This document shows positions 26,359 through 34,184 of a stretch of DNA of 64,000 nucleotides, one piece after another. The notes below the pieces were generated by a model. That model saw nothing but the letters and a program-made list of their open reading frames with translations, searched no databases and was not told the origin of the DNA. The position numbers and the translations under genes are program-made. Within the stretch, counting starts at the first letter, position 1, and each line of letters opens with the position of its first letter. The DNA is from Metaclostridioides mangenotii (lineage in GTDB: Bacteria > Bacillota > Clostridia > Peptostreptococcales > Peptostreptococcaceae), in assembly GCF_017873185.1 (NCBI RefSeq), contig NZ_JAGGJX010000002.1, forward strand, positions 372,001 through 436,000, given 5' to 3'.

Positions 26359-27342
26359 ATGAAAATTAAGAAGTTATTATCAGGTATTACAGTTTTAGCA
26401 CTTACTGTTGCTATGGTAGGTTGTGGAAAAACAGCAGAAGAAGGAAAAGACAACAATGAAAAAACAGTAGAATATCCAAAGGAAATAAATTTAACCTATG
26501 TTAAAGCACCACTAAATGTACCATCTATCTTACAAAAAAGTGATGATTTATTTGGAAAAGAATTCAAAGATGACAATATAAAAGTTAACTTCCATGAGAT
26601 AACATCTGGACCAGATCAGACACAAGCATTAGCAGCTGGAGAAATAGATTTTCTTCATGCACTTGGTGGAACATCTGCATTAATAGCGGCTTCAAATGGC
26701 GTTGAATTAGAAATTTTAAATACATACAGTAGATCTCCAAAAGGGTTTATGATTGTAACTAATGACAGTTCAATAAAATCAGCCAAAGATTTAGTAGGTA
26801 AAAAGGTAGCGGGTCCTAAAGGAACAGTCCTTCATCAAGTTTTAGTAGCATCATTAGACAAAGAAGGTAAGACTATAGATGATGTCGAGTTTTTAAATAT
26901 GGGGATACCAGAGGCGTCTACAGCTTTATCAGATGGTAGTGTTGATGCAGCATTATTAGCAGGGCCAGCAGCTCTTAAAGCCTTAAATTCTGGAAGCACA
27001 CTTGTTACAAATGGTGAAGGTTTAGTTGATGGAATAATAGTTACAGCTGTTAGCAAAGAATTTGCAGAAAAATATCCTGAATTAGTAGAAAGATTTAAAA
27101 AAGTTGAAAAAGAGACTTTAGACTATATGAATAAAAATAGTGAAGAAGTTATCGAAAAAGTAGCAAAAGAAGTAGATTTAACTGTTGAAGAAACTAAAGA
27201 AATGTATTCTTGGTATGATTTCAATATAGATATAACAGATAAAGATATACAGTCACTAGAAGAGACTCAAGACTTCTTAATAAAAAATAAAATGCAGGAT
27301 AAAAAGATTGATATTCAAAAAATAATTTATAAAGCTAAATAA
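26359..27342 (+). CDS. NMT1/SsuA-type substrate-binding lipoprotein
   Basis: The 327-aa protein has a lipoprotein signal peptide (lipobox MVGC, Cys22) and the periplasmic-binding fold of NMT1/SsuA proteins: LDFLHALGGTSALIAAS-like middle (ALAAGEIDFLHALGGTSAL), SAKDLVGKKVAGPKGTVLHQ and GIPEASTALSDGSVDAALL. Anchored outside the membrane, it would deliver a ligand to the permease and ATPase upstream. The 247-bp gap with tandem repeats suggests it may also be transcribed separately. Ligand unknown. Confidence 0.92.
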   Translation: MKIKKLLSGITVLALTVAMVGCGKTAEEGKDNNEKTVEYPKEINLTYVKAPLNVPSILQKSDDLFGKEFKDDNIKVNFHEITSGPDQTQALAAGEIDFLHALGGTSALIAASNGVELEILNTYSRSPKGFMIVTNDSSIKSAKDLVGKKVAGPKGTVLHQVLVASLDKEGKTIDDVEFLNMGIPEASTALSDGSVDAALLAGPAALKALNSGSTLVTNGEGLVDGIIVTAVSKEFAEKYPELVERFKKVEKETLDYMNKNSEEVIEKVAKEVDLTVEETKEMYSWYDFNIDITDKDIQSLEETQDFLIKNKMQDKKIDIQKIIYKAK

Positions 27343-27578
27343 AAGAAACATATGAATAATAGCGAAATAAAAAATTAACAAAAAGAATGGATAAAAAAAT
27401 AACAGACTTATTGCTATTACTAGTATTGTTCATCTTATCTAAAAAGTGATATAATTTATTATTGGATATTTTTAAATAACTTATATTTAGATTTTACAAA
27501 GCAAATCTGATTTAAAAAAATATATTGATTTAATTATACATAATTTGAATTAATTACAACCATTGAGAGGACGACAAG

Positions 27579-28298
27579 ATGAGCAAAATATCAGTTATAG
27601 AATTTGACTTTATACTAAATAAACATGTAGACCGAATATTTCCAGTAATAATTAGCGATGATAATGACATGATAATGATAGATTGTGGATATCCTGGGAG
27701 TTTGGATTTATTAGAAAATGCTGCTTTAAAAAAGGGCATTGATTTAAGCAAGCTGACAAAGATAATAATTACACACCATGATTTTGATCATTTCGGGGCT
27801 TTAGCAGAGTTTAAAGAAAAGTATCCTAATATAGAAACTATTTCCTCTTCTTACGACAAGAGATTTATAAGTGGTGAGGAAACTTCGTTAAGGATTGTAA
27901 ACGCAAGGTCTAGGAGAAATTCAATGTCTAGGACTGAAAGGGTAATGAACCAGCACGCAAAGAAAAAGTTCACTATTCTTAAAAAAGTTAAAATAGATAG
28001 ATGTGTTACTGGAGGAGATTCATTTGACTGGTGTGGAGGAATAGAGATAATATCAACTCCAGGGCATATGCCTGGCCATATTTCAGTTTATTTAAAGGAA
28101 AGTAAGACATTGGTTACTGGAGATGCGCTCGTTCTTTACAAAGGGCGTTTACTAACAGCAAATCCAAGAACTAATATAGACAATAGACTAGCAAAAAAAT
28201 CAGCTAAAAAATTACTAAACTATGATATCAAAAAAATAATTTGTTATCATGGTGGAGAATATACTAAGAATATTAAAGAATCTATAGAAAGAATATAG
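27579..28298 (+). CDS. Metallo-beta-lactamase-fold hydrolase
   Basis: The 239-aa protein has the MBL zinc motif THHDFDHFG (about residues 66-74), a glyoxalase-II-like order with ISTPGHMPGHISVY (third ligand His) and TGDALV (bridging Asp), and a final CYHGGEY histidine. Members hydrolyse thioesters, lactones or other small esters; the substrate is not evident. The first motif has Asp in place of the second His, as in many clostridial members. It is monocistronic, with a short T-run after the stop codon, and lies upstream of the Fur-controlled flavodoxin gene. Confidence 0.88.
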   Translation: MSKISVIEFDFILNKHVDRIFPVIISDDNDMIMIDCGYPGSLDLLENAALKKGIDLSKLTKIIITHHDFDHFGALAEFKEKYPNIETISSSYDKRFISGEETSLRIVNARSRRNSMSRTERVMNQHAKKKFTILKKVKIDRCVTGGDSFDWCGGIEIISTPGHMPGHISVYLKESKTLVTGDALVLYKGRLLTANPRTNIDNRLAKKSAKKLLNYDIKKIICYHGGEYTKNIKESIERI

Positions 28299-28314
28299 AT
28301 TCTTTTTTTTATGC

Positions 28315-28329
28315 GGATAATGATTCTCA
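28315..28329 (+). promoter_or_regulatory. Fur box 1 upstream of flavodoxin
   Basis: GGATAATGATTCTCA matches the 7-1-7 Fur consensus TGATAATNATTATCA at 12 of 14 positions. It lies about 65 bp upstream of the -35 element of the flavodoxin promoter. Confidence 0.65.
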
Positions 28330-28380
28330 GAAAGATTTTGGCGATAAAAAATTAGTTTCAATAATTTTTAAAAATTTATA

Positions 28381-28430
28381 TTGACAATGTAAACTAATTA
28401 ATCTAAAATAATGATTGAGAATGAATTTCA
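28381..28430 (+). promoter_or_regulatory. Flavodoxin promoter with overlapping Fur box 2
   Basis: TTGACA (28381-28386), a 17-bp spacer and TAAAAT (28404-28409) form a good vegetative promoter. TGAGAATGAATTTCA (28416-28430), at the expected start of transcription, matches the Fur 7-1-7 consensus at 11 of 14 positions, so iron repression is likely. Confidence 0.7.
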
Positions 28431-28464
28431 ATATTAATTAAATATAAATATGGAGGTTGTTGAT

Positions 28465-28881
28465 ATGAAAATAGTATATTGGTCAGGAACAGGAAATACA
28501 GAAATGATGGCGAATTTAATTGCATCAGGGATCGAAGAAAACGGTAAAACTGCTGAGGTAATAAGCGTAGAAAGCGCCAATCCTGATATATTTGATAATG
28601 AGGAAATAGTTATTCTAGGTTGTCCTTCAATGGGAGATGAGGTTTTAGAAGAGGGCGAATTTGAACCATTTTTGGAGAGTATAGCTGATAAGGTAAAAAA
28701 TAAGAAGGTAGCTTTATTTGGATCATACGGATGGGGAGATGGCCAATGGATGAGAGATTGGCAAGATAGAATAACTGGATATGGAGCTGTTTTAATAGAT
28801 GATGGTCTAATAGTAAACAACGATCCAGATGATACAACATCTGAAGAGTGCAAAGAGTTTGGAAGAAAGATTTCAAAATAA
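28465..28881 (+). CDS. Flavodoxin (clostridial short-chain)
   Basis: ATG 28465 follows GGAGG (28452-28456). The 138-aa protein matches the short-chain clostridial flavodoxins closely: MKIVYWSGTGNTEMMANLI (FMN phosphate loop), ILGCPSMGDEVLEEGEFEPF and FGSYGWGDGQWMRDW (60s and 90s loops around the isoalloxazine). It replaces ferredoxin as an electron carrier when iron is scarce. Two Fur-box-like sites precede it, and a DUF3793 gene follows 7 bp downstream, a pairing common in clostridia. Confidence 0.96.
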   Translation: MKIVYWSGTGNTEMMANLIASGIEENGKTAEVISVESANPDIFDNEEIVILGCPSMGDEVLEEGEFEPFLESIADKVKNKKVALFGSYGWGDGQWMRDWQDRITGYGAVLIDDGLIVNNDPDDTTSEECKEFGRKISK

Positions 28882-28888
28882 ATAAAGT

Positions 28889-29524
28889 ATGAAGTATTTA
28901 AATTTTTACGATAAACTGAACTCTCTCTCAGATAAAGAATACATAGAAATGTTTTTGCTTTATTCAATTTCTCCCGTGATTTCTCATTTAAAGCCAGCAT
29001 CTACTATAACTATCAAAAAGAAAAACGATATGCTATACAACAGATGGATAAAATACGGAAAAGATTTTATTGCTGAAATTAATTTGAAATTTACAGAGTT
29101 ACGTGAAAACAACGATGTGGTTGTACTGATGATTTACGATTCTAAATCTATAGAGGAGTGTGTGTCTCAATACGAGAATAACAAATTTCTAACGGGACTA
29201 GGTTATAAAAATGGAAGCGTAGAAGATTACATCGATAAATTGAAAGTTAGGTATGCAAAATACCACTGCCCACATGAGCTTGGATTATTTTTAGGTATAC
29301 CTATAAAAGATGTAAAAGACTTTATAGATTGCTCTGATAAAAAATGTTTGATGTGTGGTTATTGGAAAGTATACAATGACTTTGAACTAGCACAAGAAAT
29401 ATTTGAAAAATACGATAAAATAAAAGAGCACACGATGGATAGTGTATTATGCGGCAACACTGCCATGAATATAACTAGATCGATTAGAGAATATTTTTAT
29501 TATCCTATTAAGAAAGTTCAATAA
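28889..29524 (+). CDS. DUF3793-family protein
   Basis: The 211-aa protein has the family core CPHELGLFLGIPIKDVKDFI (about 131-150), two further cysteines in CSDKKCLMCGYWKVY, and a C-terminal YDKIKEH-x-M-x-x-VLCG segment. The start is 7 bp after the flavodoxin stop, so both are probably under the same Fur-type control. The function of DUF3793 is not established; association with flavodoxin and iron limitation is inferred from this linkage. Confidence 0.85.
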   Translation: MKYLNFYDKLNSLSDKEYIEMFLLYSISPVISHLKPASTITIKKKNDMLYNRWIKYGKDFIAEINLKFTELRENNDVVVLMIYDSKSIEECVSQYENNKFLTGLGYKNGSVEDYIDKLKVRYAKYHCPHELGLFLGIPIKDVKDFIDCSDKKCLMCGYWKVYNDFELAQEIFEKYDKIKEHTMDSVLCGNTAMNITRSIREYFYYPIKKVQ

Positions 29525-29538
29525 CTTAATACATTATG

Positions 29539-29587
29539 TAGCTGTATCATTAGCGTAAAAAATTCGCTTTTGATACAGCTATTTTTT
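29539..29587 (+). terminator. Terminator of the flavodoxin-DUF3793 operon
   Basis: TAGCTGTATCA (29539-29549) and TGATACAGCTA (29571-29581) pair perfectly around a GCG-containing loop, followed by TTTTTT. Confidence 0.88.
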
Positions 29588-29609
29588 ATTGCTAATTATA
29601 TTAATTATT

Positions 29610-30013
29610 ATGGATACTAAAGAAAAGATAGTTTATGAATCGTTTAACTTGTTTTCTAAAAAGTGATATAGCGCTGTTTTTGTAAGAGAAATAGCAAGGT
29701 GTTAGGGATAAAAAAGAGCTCAATATACTATCACTTTAAGAGTAAGTAAAGTATATTTGATTATATAGTAGAATATTACTCTAAGAAAGAAGAAAAGCTT
29801 TACGAGGGCTTAGTGCTTCCTTATTCAGTAGAAGACGCAAATATTTCTATTTATGCTCATATAGGTACAGAGGAACTTATAAAAATCACATATAAAATTT
29901 TTGAATACTATATATGTAACAAATGCGCTCTAAAGTTTAGAAAGATGCTTACAATAGAGAGTATAATGGGAAAGGGATTTAGGATTTGTACAGTAGAAAA
30001 TAAGGGGGAGTAG
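29610..30013 (+). pseudogene. Broken TetR-family regulator
   Basis: From ATG 29610 the frame reads like a TetR N-terminus (ESFNLFSKK, then YSAVFVREIA) but has a TGA at 29664, where these proteins have Gly. A one-base shift follows, after which VLGIKKSSIYYHFKSK continues the helix-turn-helix in another frame. Another stop comes next, then VEYYSKKEEKLYEGLVLP and a segment up to FRKMLTIE. The C-terminal half is shorter than in intact TetR proteins and ends with an unrelated tail. At least three lesions make it inactive. It abuts the flavin reductase-like gene it presumably once controlled. Confidence 0.82.
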
Positions 30014-30015
30014 TG

Positions 30016-30717
30016 TTGAATGTAACTGTTATAAATGCAAGCAATAAAAACGGCAATACACATAGATGTGTAGAGGTTTTAACAGATAAATTAAGCAAAA
30101 TGACAGAAGTAAACAAGGTAGAATATTTTTTAGCAAAAGATTTCAATAAATTCTGCACAGGCTGTATGCAGTGTATTTTGAAAAGCAAGGAAAGTTGTCC
30201 ACATTATACTGAGTTATCACCAATTATTGAGTCTATTTTATCGGCAGATGTGATTATTCTAAGTTCGCCAGTGTATGTTTTTGATGTAAGTGGAAGTATG
30301 AAATCATTTTTAGATCATATGGCGTATATGTGGATGCTGCATAGACCTGAGAAAGAGATGTTTAATAAATTTGCGGTTGGAATCTCATCAGCGGCAGGAG
30401 GTGGAATTGGTCACACAAACAAAACATTTAAAAATAACTTTTTATTTTGGGGGGTTTCAAGATATAAAACAATTGGATTGAGGGTTTTAGCGAAGTCGAA
30501 AGATGAAATATACAATGATCCAAAATTAAATAAAAATACGGATAAGTTATGCAAAGAAATATACAAATGGAATGTAAGTAAAGGTAAGAGTCCAAAAGTG
30601 TTGACTCGTATTTTGTTTGGTATGGTGTCTAAAATGCAGAAGGGAAATACTTGGACTGCTGTAGATTCAGATTACTGGAAAAATAACGGTTGGTTAAATG
30701 GTAAGAAGCCATGGTAA
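30016..30717 (+). CDS. NADPH-dependent FMN reductase/flavodoxin-fold oxidoreductase
   Basis: The 233-aa protein has the flavodoxin-like phosphate loop INASNKNGNTHRCVEVL, the iron-sulfur-like FCTGCMQCILKSKESCPH segment of the multimeric-flavodoxin WrbA/IsfD group, and the flavin-binding SSPVYVFDVSGSMKSFLDHM. A basic C-terminal extension (about 170-233) ends WLNGKKPW. The TTG 30016 is five bases after GGGGGAG; a GTG at 30013 is possible. These enzymes reduce flavins or quinones with NAD(P)H. The broken TetR gene directly upstream suggests former drug- or quinone-responsive control. Confidence 0.85.
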   Translation: MNVTVINASNKNGNTHRCVEVLTDKLSKMTEVNKVEYFLAKDFNKFCTGCMQCILKSKESCPHYTELSPIIESILSADVIILSSPVYVFDVSGSMKSFLDHMAYMWMLHRPEKEMFNKFAVGISSAAGGGIGHTNKTFKNNFLFWGVSRYKTIGLRVLAKSKDEIYNDPKLNKNTDKLCKEIYKWNVSKGKSPKVLTRILFGMVSKMQKGNTWTAVDSDYWKNNGWLNGKKPW

Positions 30718-30823
30718 TACTGGGGTTTTAGAGATATAATAGAAGTAATTACAAAATAGATTTTAGGAAAGTCAATTAGATTTAACTAAATTTAACTAAA
30801 AGAATTTGTATAGGAGGCTTAAA

Positions 30824-30853
30824 ATGGTTTATTACATAAGATTGAGAGGATAG
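30824..30853 (+). CDS. Leader peptide MVYYIRLRG of rlmA (attenuator peptide)
   Basis: A nine-codon frame starts at ATG 30824 behind a near-perfect AGGAGG site (30812-30817) and stops at TAG 30851-30853, 90 bp before the methyltransferase start codon. Its Arg-Leu-Arg is the +X+ motif that causes macrolide- and ketolide-dependent ribosome stalling in erm leader peptides such as ErmDL. The codons IRLRG lie in the 5' arm of a hairpin (30838-30876). The strong site, tiny length and downstream RNA structures argue for a regulatory leader. Confidence 0.75.
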   Translation: MVYYIRLRG

Positions 30854-30942
30854 CACGGGTTTGTGGCTATCATCTTAGTAAAACTATTATAATAGGCGCA
30901 ATCCCGTAAATTGATCAGTTTATCAATAGAAGGAGATTGTGC
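30838..30942 (+). promoter_or_regulatory. Translational attenuator controlling rlmA
   Basis: Three mutually exclusive helices can be drawn. H1: 30838-30856 with 30863-30876 (GATAGCAC/GTGGCTATC plus AAGAT/ATCTT), overlapping leader codons. H3: GCGCAATC (30896-30903) with GATTGTGC (30935-30942), covering the region between the ribosome site AAGGAG (30930-30935) and ATG 30944. H2: ACGGGTTTG (30855-30863) with CAATCCCGT (30899-30907), which competes with both. A ribosome stalled in the leader would open H1, allow H2 and free the rlmA start. This is the erm-type logic; drawn by hand, not folded by program. Confidence 0.65.
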
Positions 30943-30943
30943 A

Positions 30944-31864
30944 ATGGAAATAAGAAAGATAAAGAAATTAGACAGAATAAAGATAAAGAAATTAGACAGA
31001 GTAAAAAATAATTTAGAAACAAATAAATATACAATGAGATGTCCACAATGTTTTAGCAGGTTTGACATTATTACAGGAAACAGCCTAATATGCAAGGGTA
31101 AGCATTGCTTCGATATCTCAAAAAAGGGATATCTCAATTTCTTAAAAACAAAGAAAAGCGATATATACAACAGAGAGTTATTCCAAGCGAGAAATAGCGT
31201 ATACACTTACGGAGTTTACAACGCTCTATTTAAAGAAATTTCGGATATAATAACAGCAAATATAAAGAGCAATTCCATAAGTCGTATACTAGATGCTGGA
31301 AGCGGAGAAGGGTATCTGCTAAATTACCTATCAAAAGTAAAACAAATATCAGATAAAACAAATCTAATTGGAGCAGATATATCTAAAGAAGCGATTAAAA
31401 TATCTGCTATGGATGAAGAAAACATACTCTGGTGTGTAACTGACCTTTCAAATTTACCAGTAATGGATAAAGAAATAGATATAATTTTAAATGTCTTATC
31501 ACCAGCAAACTACAGTGAATTTAAAAGAATACTAAATCCCTTAGGAATAGTAATAAAAGTAGTTCCAGAGGAAGGATACTTAAAAGAAATAAGAAGAAAT
31601 CTAACTGGATATATAGAAAGAGAGAGTTATTCAAATGAAAAAATAGTAAATAAATTTGAGGAAAATTTAGAATTAGTCTACGAGAAGCGGATTAAATACA
31701 CCATAAAAATAGATAAAAAGACGCTAAAAGATTTACTGAAAATGACACCGATGACATCAAATATTCCACTGAAGAAGTTGGAAGATATATTGGATTCAAA
31801 TATAAATGAAATAACAATAGATCTAAAGCTTTTGATAGGAAAAACAAAAAATGAATTAGTCTAA
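30944..31864 (+). CDS. rlmA: RlmA-type 23S rRNA (guanine-N1)-methyltransferase
   Basis: The 306-aa protein begins with a basic, partly duplicated stretch (IKKLDRIKIKKLDRVK), then the RlmA zinc finger MRCPQCFSRF...LICKGKHCFDISKKGYLNFL, followed by a Rossmann methyltransferase domain: LDAGSGEGYLLNYL (SAM motif I), GADISKEAI and LNVLSPANYSEFKRIL. RlmA(I) methylates G745 and RlmA(II)/TlrB G748 of 23S rRNA, at the macrolide exit-tunnel site; TlrB contributes to tylosin resistance. Which guanine is modified cannot be read here. ATG 30944 is chosen because AAGGAG at 30930-30935 fits it. The attenuator upstream suggests antibiotic-inducible expression. Confidence 0.88.
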   Translation: MEIRKIKKLDRIKIKKLDRVKNNLETNKYTMRCPQCFSRFDIITGNSLICKGKHCFDISKKGYLNFLKTKKSDIYNRELFQARNSVYTYGVYNALFKEISDIITANIKSNSISRILDAGSGEGYLLNYLSKVKQISDKTNLIGADISKEAIKISAMDEENILWCVTDLSNLPVMDKEIDIILNVLSPANYSEFKRILNPLGIVIKVVPEEGYLKEIRRNLTGYIERESYSNEKIVNKFEENLELVYEKRIKYTIKIDKKTLKDLLKMTPMTSNIPLKKLEDILDSNINEITIDLKLLIGKTKNELV

Positions 31865-31898
31865 AAAATTAAATTCAGCTAGAAAATTTCACGTAAAT

Positions 31899-31932
31899 AA
31901 GGGGTTGTCCAATTGGATAGCCCCTTAAAAAT
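31899..31932. terminator. Terminator between rlmA and ferritin
   Basis: AAGGGGTTGTCC (31899-31910) pairs with GGATAGCCCCTT (31915-31926), one mismatch, with a four-base loop. Convergent genes on both sides make a bidirectional role likely. Confidence 0.8.
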
Positions 31933-31968
31933 TTAAAGAATTAAAATTTATATTACTTGTTATAGTAA

Positions 31969-32484
31969 TTAATTGTTTGTAGTAGTTGGAGGAACGTAAA
32001 CTCTTTGAGCAAGTTCGTCATCAAGCATGTAAAGAGCGACTTGGTTGTCTTTAGCTCTTTTGACTTTTTTAACTAAGTTGTGAAAGTTATCTTCTTCCTC
32101 AACTTGCTCGTCAACATACCATTGAAGTACGCTTTTAGTAGCGTGTTCTTTTTCTTCAGTTGCAACGTCCATTAAGTCGTATATTTTGCTAGTTACTAAT
32201 TTTTCATGATCAAAAGCTTCTTCTATAACTTCTAGAATATCTTTGTACTCAGCTTTTGGTTTAGGTATTTCTTCTAAAGTAACCATCCCATCTTTTTGGA
32301 AGATGTAGTCGTATAACTTCATTGCATGAGACAGTTCTTCTTGAACTTGAACCCTAAAGAAATTAGCGAAACCGCTTAGATCAATAGATTCAGCATAAGA
32401 TGCCATAGCTAAATAAACATATGAAGAATATATCTCGAAATTCACTTGAGCATTTAGCTTGTCAAATAATTTTTTACTTACCAT
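31969..32484 (-). CDS. Ferritin
   Basis: The 171-aa protein is a non-heme ferritin: a four-helix bundle with ferroxidase residues in LNAQVNFEIYSSYVYLAMASYAE (Glu in the first helix), VQEELSHAMKLYDYIF (E-x-x-H), and EEKEHATKSVLQWYVDEQVEEE. It forms a 24-subunit iron store in the cytoplasm. ATG 32484 is preferred because GGGGTG lies six bases before it; a GTG at 32493 is upstream in frame. It is monocistronic and close to a metal-efflux CDF gene transcribed the other way. No clear Fur box was seen. Confidence 0.95.
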   Translation of the reverse strand: MVSKKLFDKLNAQVNFEIYSSYVYLAMASYAESIDLSGFANFFRVQVQEELSHAMKLYDYIFQKDGMVTLEEIPKPKAEYKDILEVIEEAFDHEKLVTSKIYDLMDVATEEKEHATKSVLQWYVDEQVEEEDNFHNLVKKVKRAKDNQVALYMLDDELAQRVYVPPTTTNN

Positions 32485-32726
32485 TATTATCACCCCATAT
32501 AAATATTATTTTTGTACCTTAAATATAGTTTATAGTTTTCTCAGATAATTAGCAAATATAAATAGTAAATTATAGTAAATATTGTTATATTTATGATATA
32601 ATACATTTTCAACTCAAAATAAGGTAAATTAACAAACACTTTGGGTATAATATAAAAGATGAGATTTTATATCTCTATTAACTATTGAATAATAATTGAG
32701 TAATACGAATATGAGGAGGAATGAAA

Positions 32727-33905
32727 TTGTTATCAAACTTATTAGTAAAATCCTTTGTAAAAGACAATGAAAATATACAAGATGAAGATGTAAGAAATAA
32801 ATACGGCTATCTAGCGGGGATAGTTGGGATTTTTATGAATTTTTTGCTGTTTGCCTTCAAGTTAGCTATAGGTTTGTTTACTTCAAGTATAGCTGTAATG
32901 GCAGACGCATTTAACAACTTATCTGACATGGCATCGTCAGTTATAACTATAGTAGGTTTTAAACTTTCATGTGCGCCCCCAGATGAAGAGCATCCATTTG
33001 GACACGGAAGACTTGAGTACTTATCAGCGCTTATAGTTGCATTTATGGTTATGTTGGTTGGGGTTCAGTTCATAAAGTCTTCAGTGGAAAGAATATTAAA
33101 TCCATTACCTATAAAATTTGAAATGATACCATTTATAATACTTTTTATGTCTATATTGATCAAAATATGGCTGAGCAGATTTAATAAATTTATCGGTAAA
33201 AAAATAGATTCTTCAGCGTTAAAAGCAGCTTCTCTAGATGCAATGGGAGATGTTGTTACATCAAGCTGTGTTGTACTATCATTTTTAGCAGCTAAATATA
33301 CAACAATACCAGTAGATGGATATGTTGGAATAGTAGTTTCTTTATTAATTTTATATGCAGGATTTACACTAGTAAAAGATACAATAAATCCACTACTTGG
33401 GGAAGCTCCAGACGAAGAACTTGTAAACTCAATAGTTGACGGATTGATGTCATATGATATGGTGATCGGTGTTCACGACCTAATTATTCACAATTATGGT
33501 GTTGGAAAAAGTATAGCATCTGTACATGCTGAAATTCCATCGGATAAAGATATTCTTGATATACACGAAGTGATTGATACAGCAGAAAGAGAATTGTCAG
33601 AAAAACTAAAAATATACTTAGTAATACATATGGACCCAGTAAACGTTCAAGATGAAGAAATATATGAAACAAGACAAGAACTAGAAGATATGTTAAAGCA
33701 AAATACTTATATACTATCGATGCATGATTTTAGGATAGTGGGTAAAGGTAAAAGGAAGAATCTAATTTTCGATGTAGTAGTAGATCCAAATGAGTTGGAC
33801 AGAAATATTACTAAGGAAGAAATAAAAGCGAATATAACAAATCTAGTGAAATCAGTTCACCCAGAATACGGCTGTATAATAGGTGTGGATAGAAAGTTTT
33901 ATTAA
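32727..33905 (+). CDS. Cation diffusion facilitator family metal transporter
   Basis: TTG 32727 is favoured over ATG 32721 because GAGGAGG (32713-32719) would be only one base from the ATG. The product of about 392 aa has six helices with CDF metal sites: ADAFNNLSDMASS in helix 2, HPFGHGRLEYLSAL, and AASLDAMGDVVTSSCVV in helix 5, followed by a cytoplasmic regulatory domain (about 210-290). An extra C-terminal segment of about 100 residues makes it longer than FieF (about 300 aa). It exports divalent cations such as Zn, Fe or Mn by proton antiport; metal choice is not decided. Next to ferritin, iron or manganese efflux is plausible. Confidence 0.92.
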   Translation: MLSNLLVKSFVKDNENIQDEDVRNKYGYLAGIVGIFMNFLLFAFKLAIGLFTSSIAVMADAFNNLSDMASSVITIVGFKLSCAPPDEEHPFGHGRLEYLSALIVAFMVMLVGVQFIKSSVERILNPLPIKFEMIPFIILFMSILIKIWLSRFNKFIGKKIDSSALKAASLDAMGDVVTSSCVVLSFLAAKYTTIPVDGYVGIVVSLLILYAGFTLVKDTINPLLGEAPDEELVNSIVDGLMSYDMVIGVHDLIIHNYGVGKSIASVHAEIPSDKDILDIHEVIDTAERELSEKLKIYLVIHMDPVNVQDEEIYETRQELEDMLKQNTYILSMHDFRIVGKGKRKNLIFDVVVDPNELDRNITKEEIKANITNLVKSVHPEYGCIIGVDRKFY

Positions 33906-34002
33906 AAATATAAATACGTAATTATATATATAAAGTAGAATATATCTATAAGATAGAGTAGTTAGAGAACATACATGTGAAATAATAAGGTATTCACAAT
34001 AA

Positions 34003-34080
34003 ATTAGGGATGTATAGATAATTAGAAAAGTTAGGTAAAACCTATCTTAAATAGCTGATTATCTTTACATCCCTAGTTGT
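34003..34080. terminator. Hairpin between the CDF gene and the antiporter
   Basis: TAGGGATGTATAGATAATTA (from about 34005) and TGATTATCTTTACATCCCTA (to about 34074) form a long imperfect stem with an inner loop, between convergent genes; TTGTTTT follows. Confidence 0.7.
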
Positions 34081-34184
34081 TTTAAGTTATCATTACTTAT
34101 TATTTTGAATTTACTGAACTTCATTGCTACATATCGTTACGTTTGATATTTTTAAAGATCATCAATATGATTTACTTCGATATT

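Noticed and set aside
28434-29000. A 188-aa minus-strand frame
   Set aside because: It is antisense to flavodoxin and DUF3793, both of which are certain on the plus strand.
30911-30943. Upstream TTG start for the RlmA gene
   Set aside because: It would place the AAGGAG ribosome site inside the coding region and ignore the conserved start after the attenuator.
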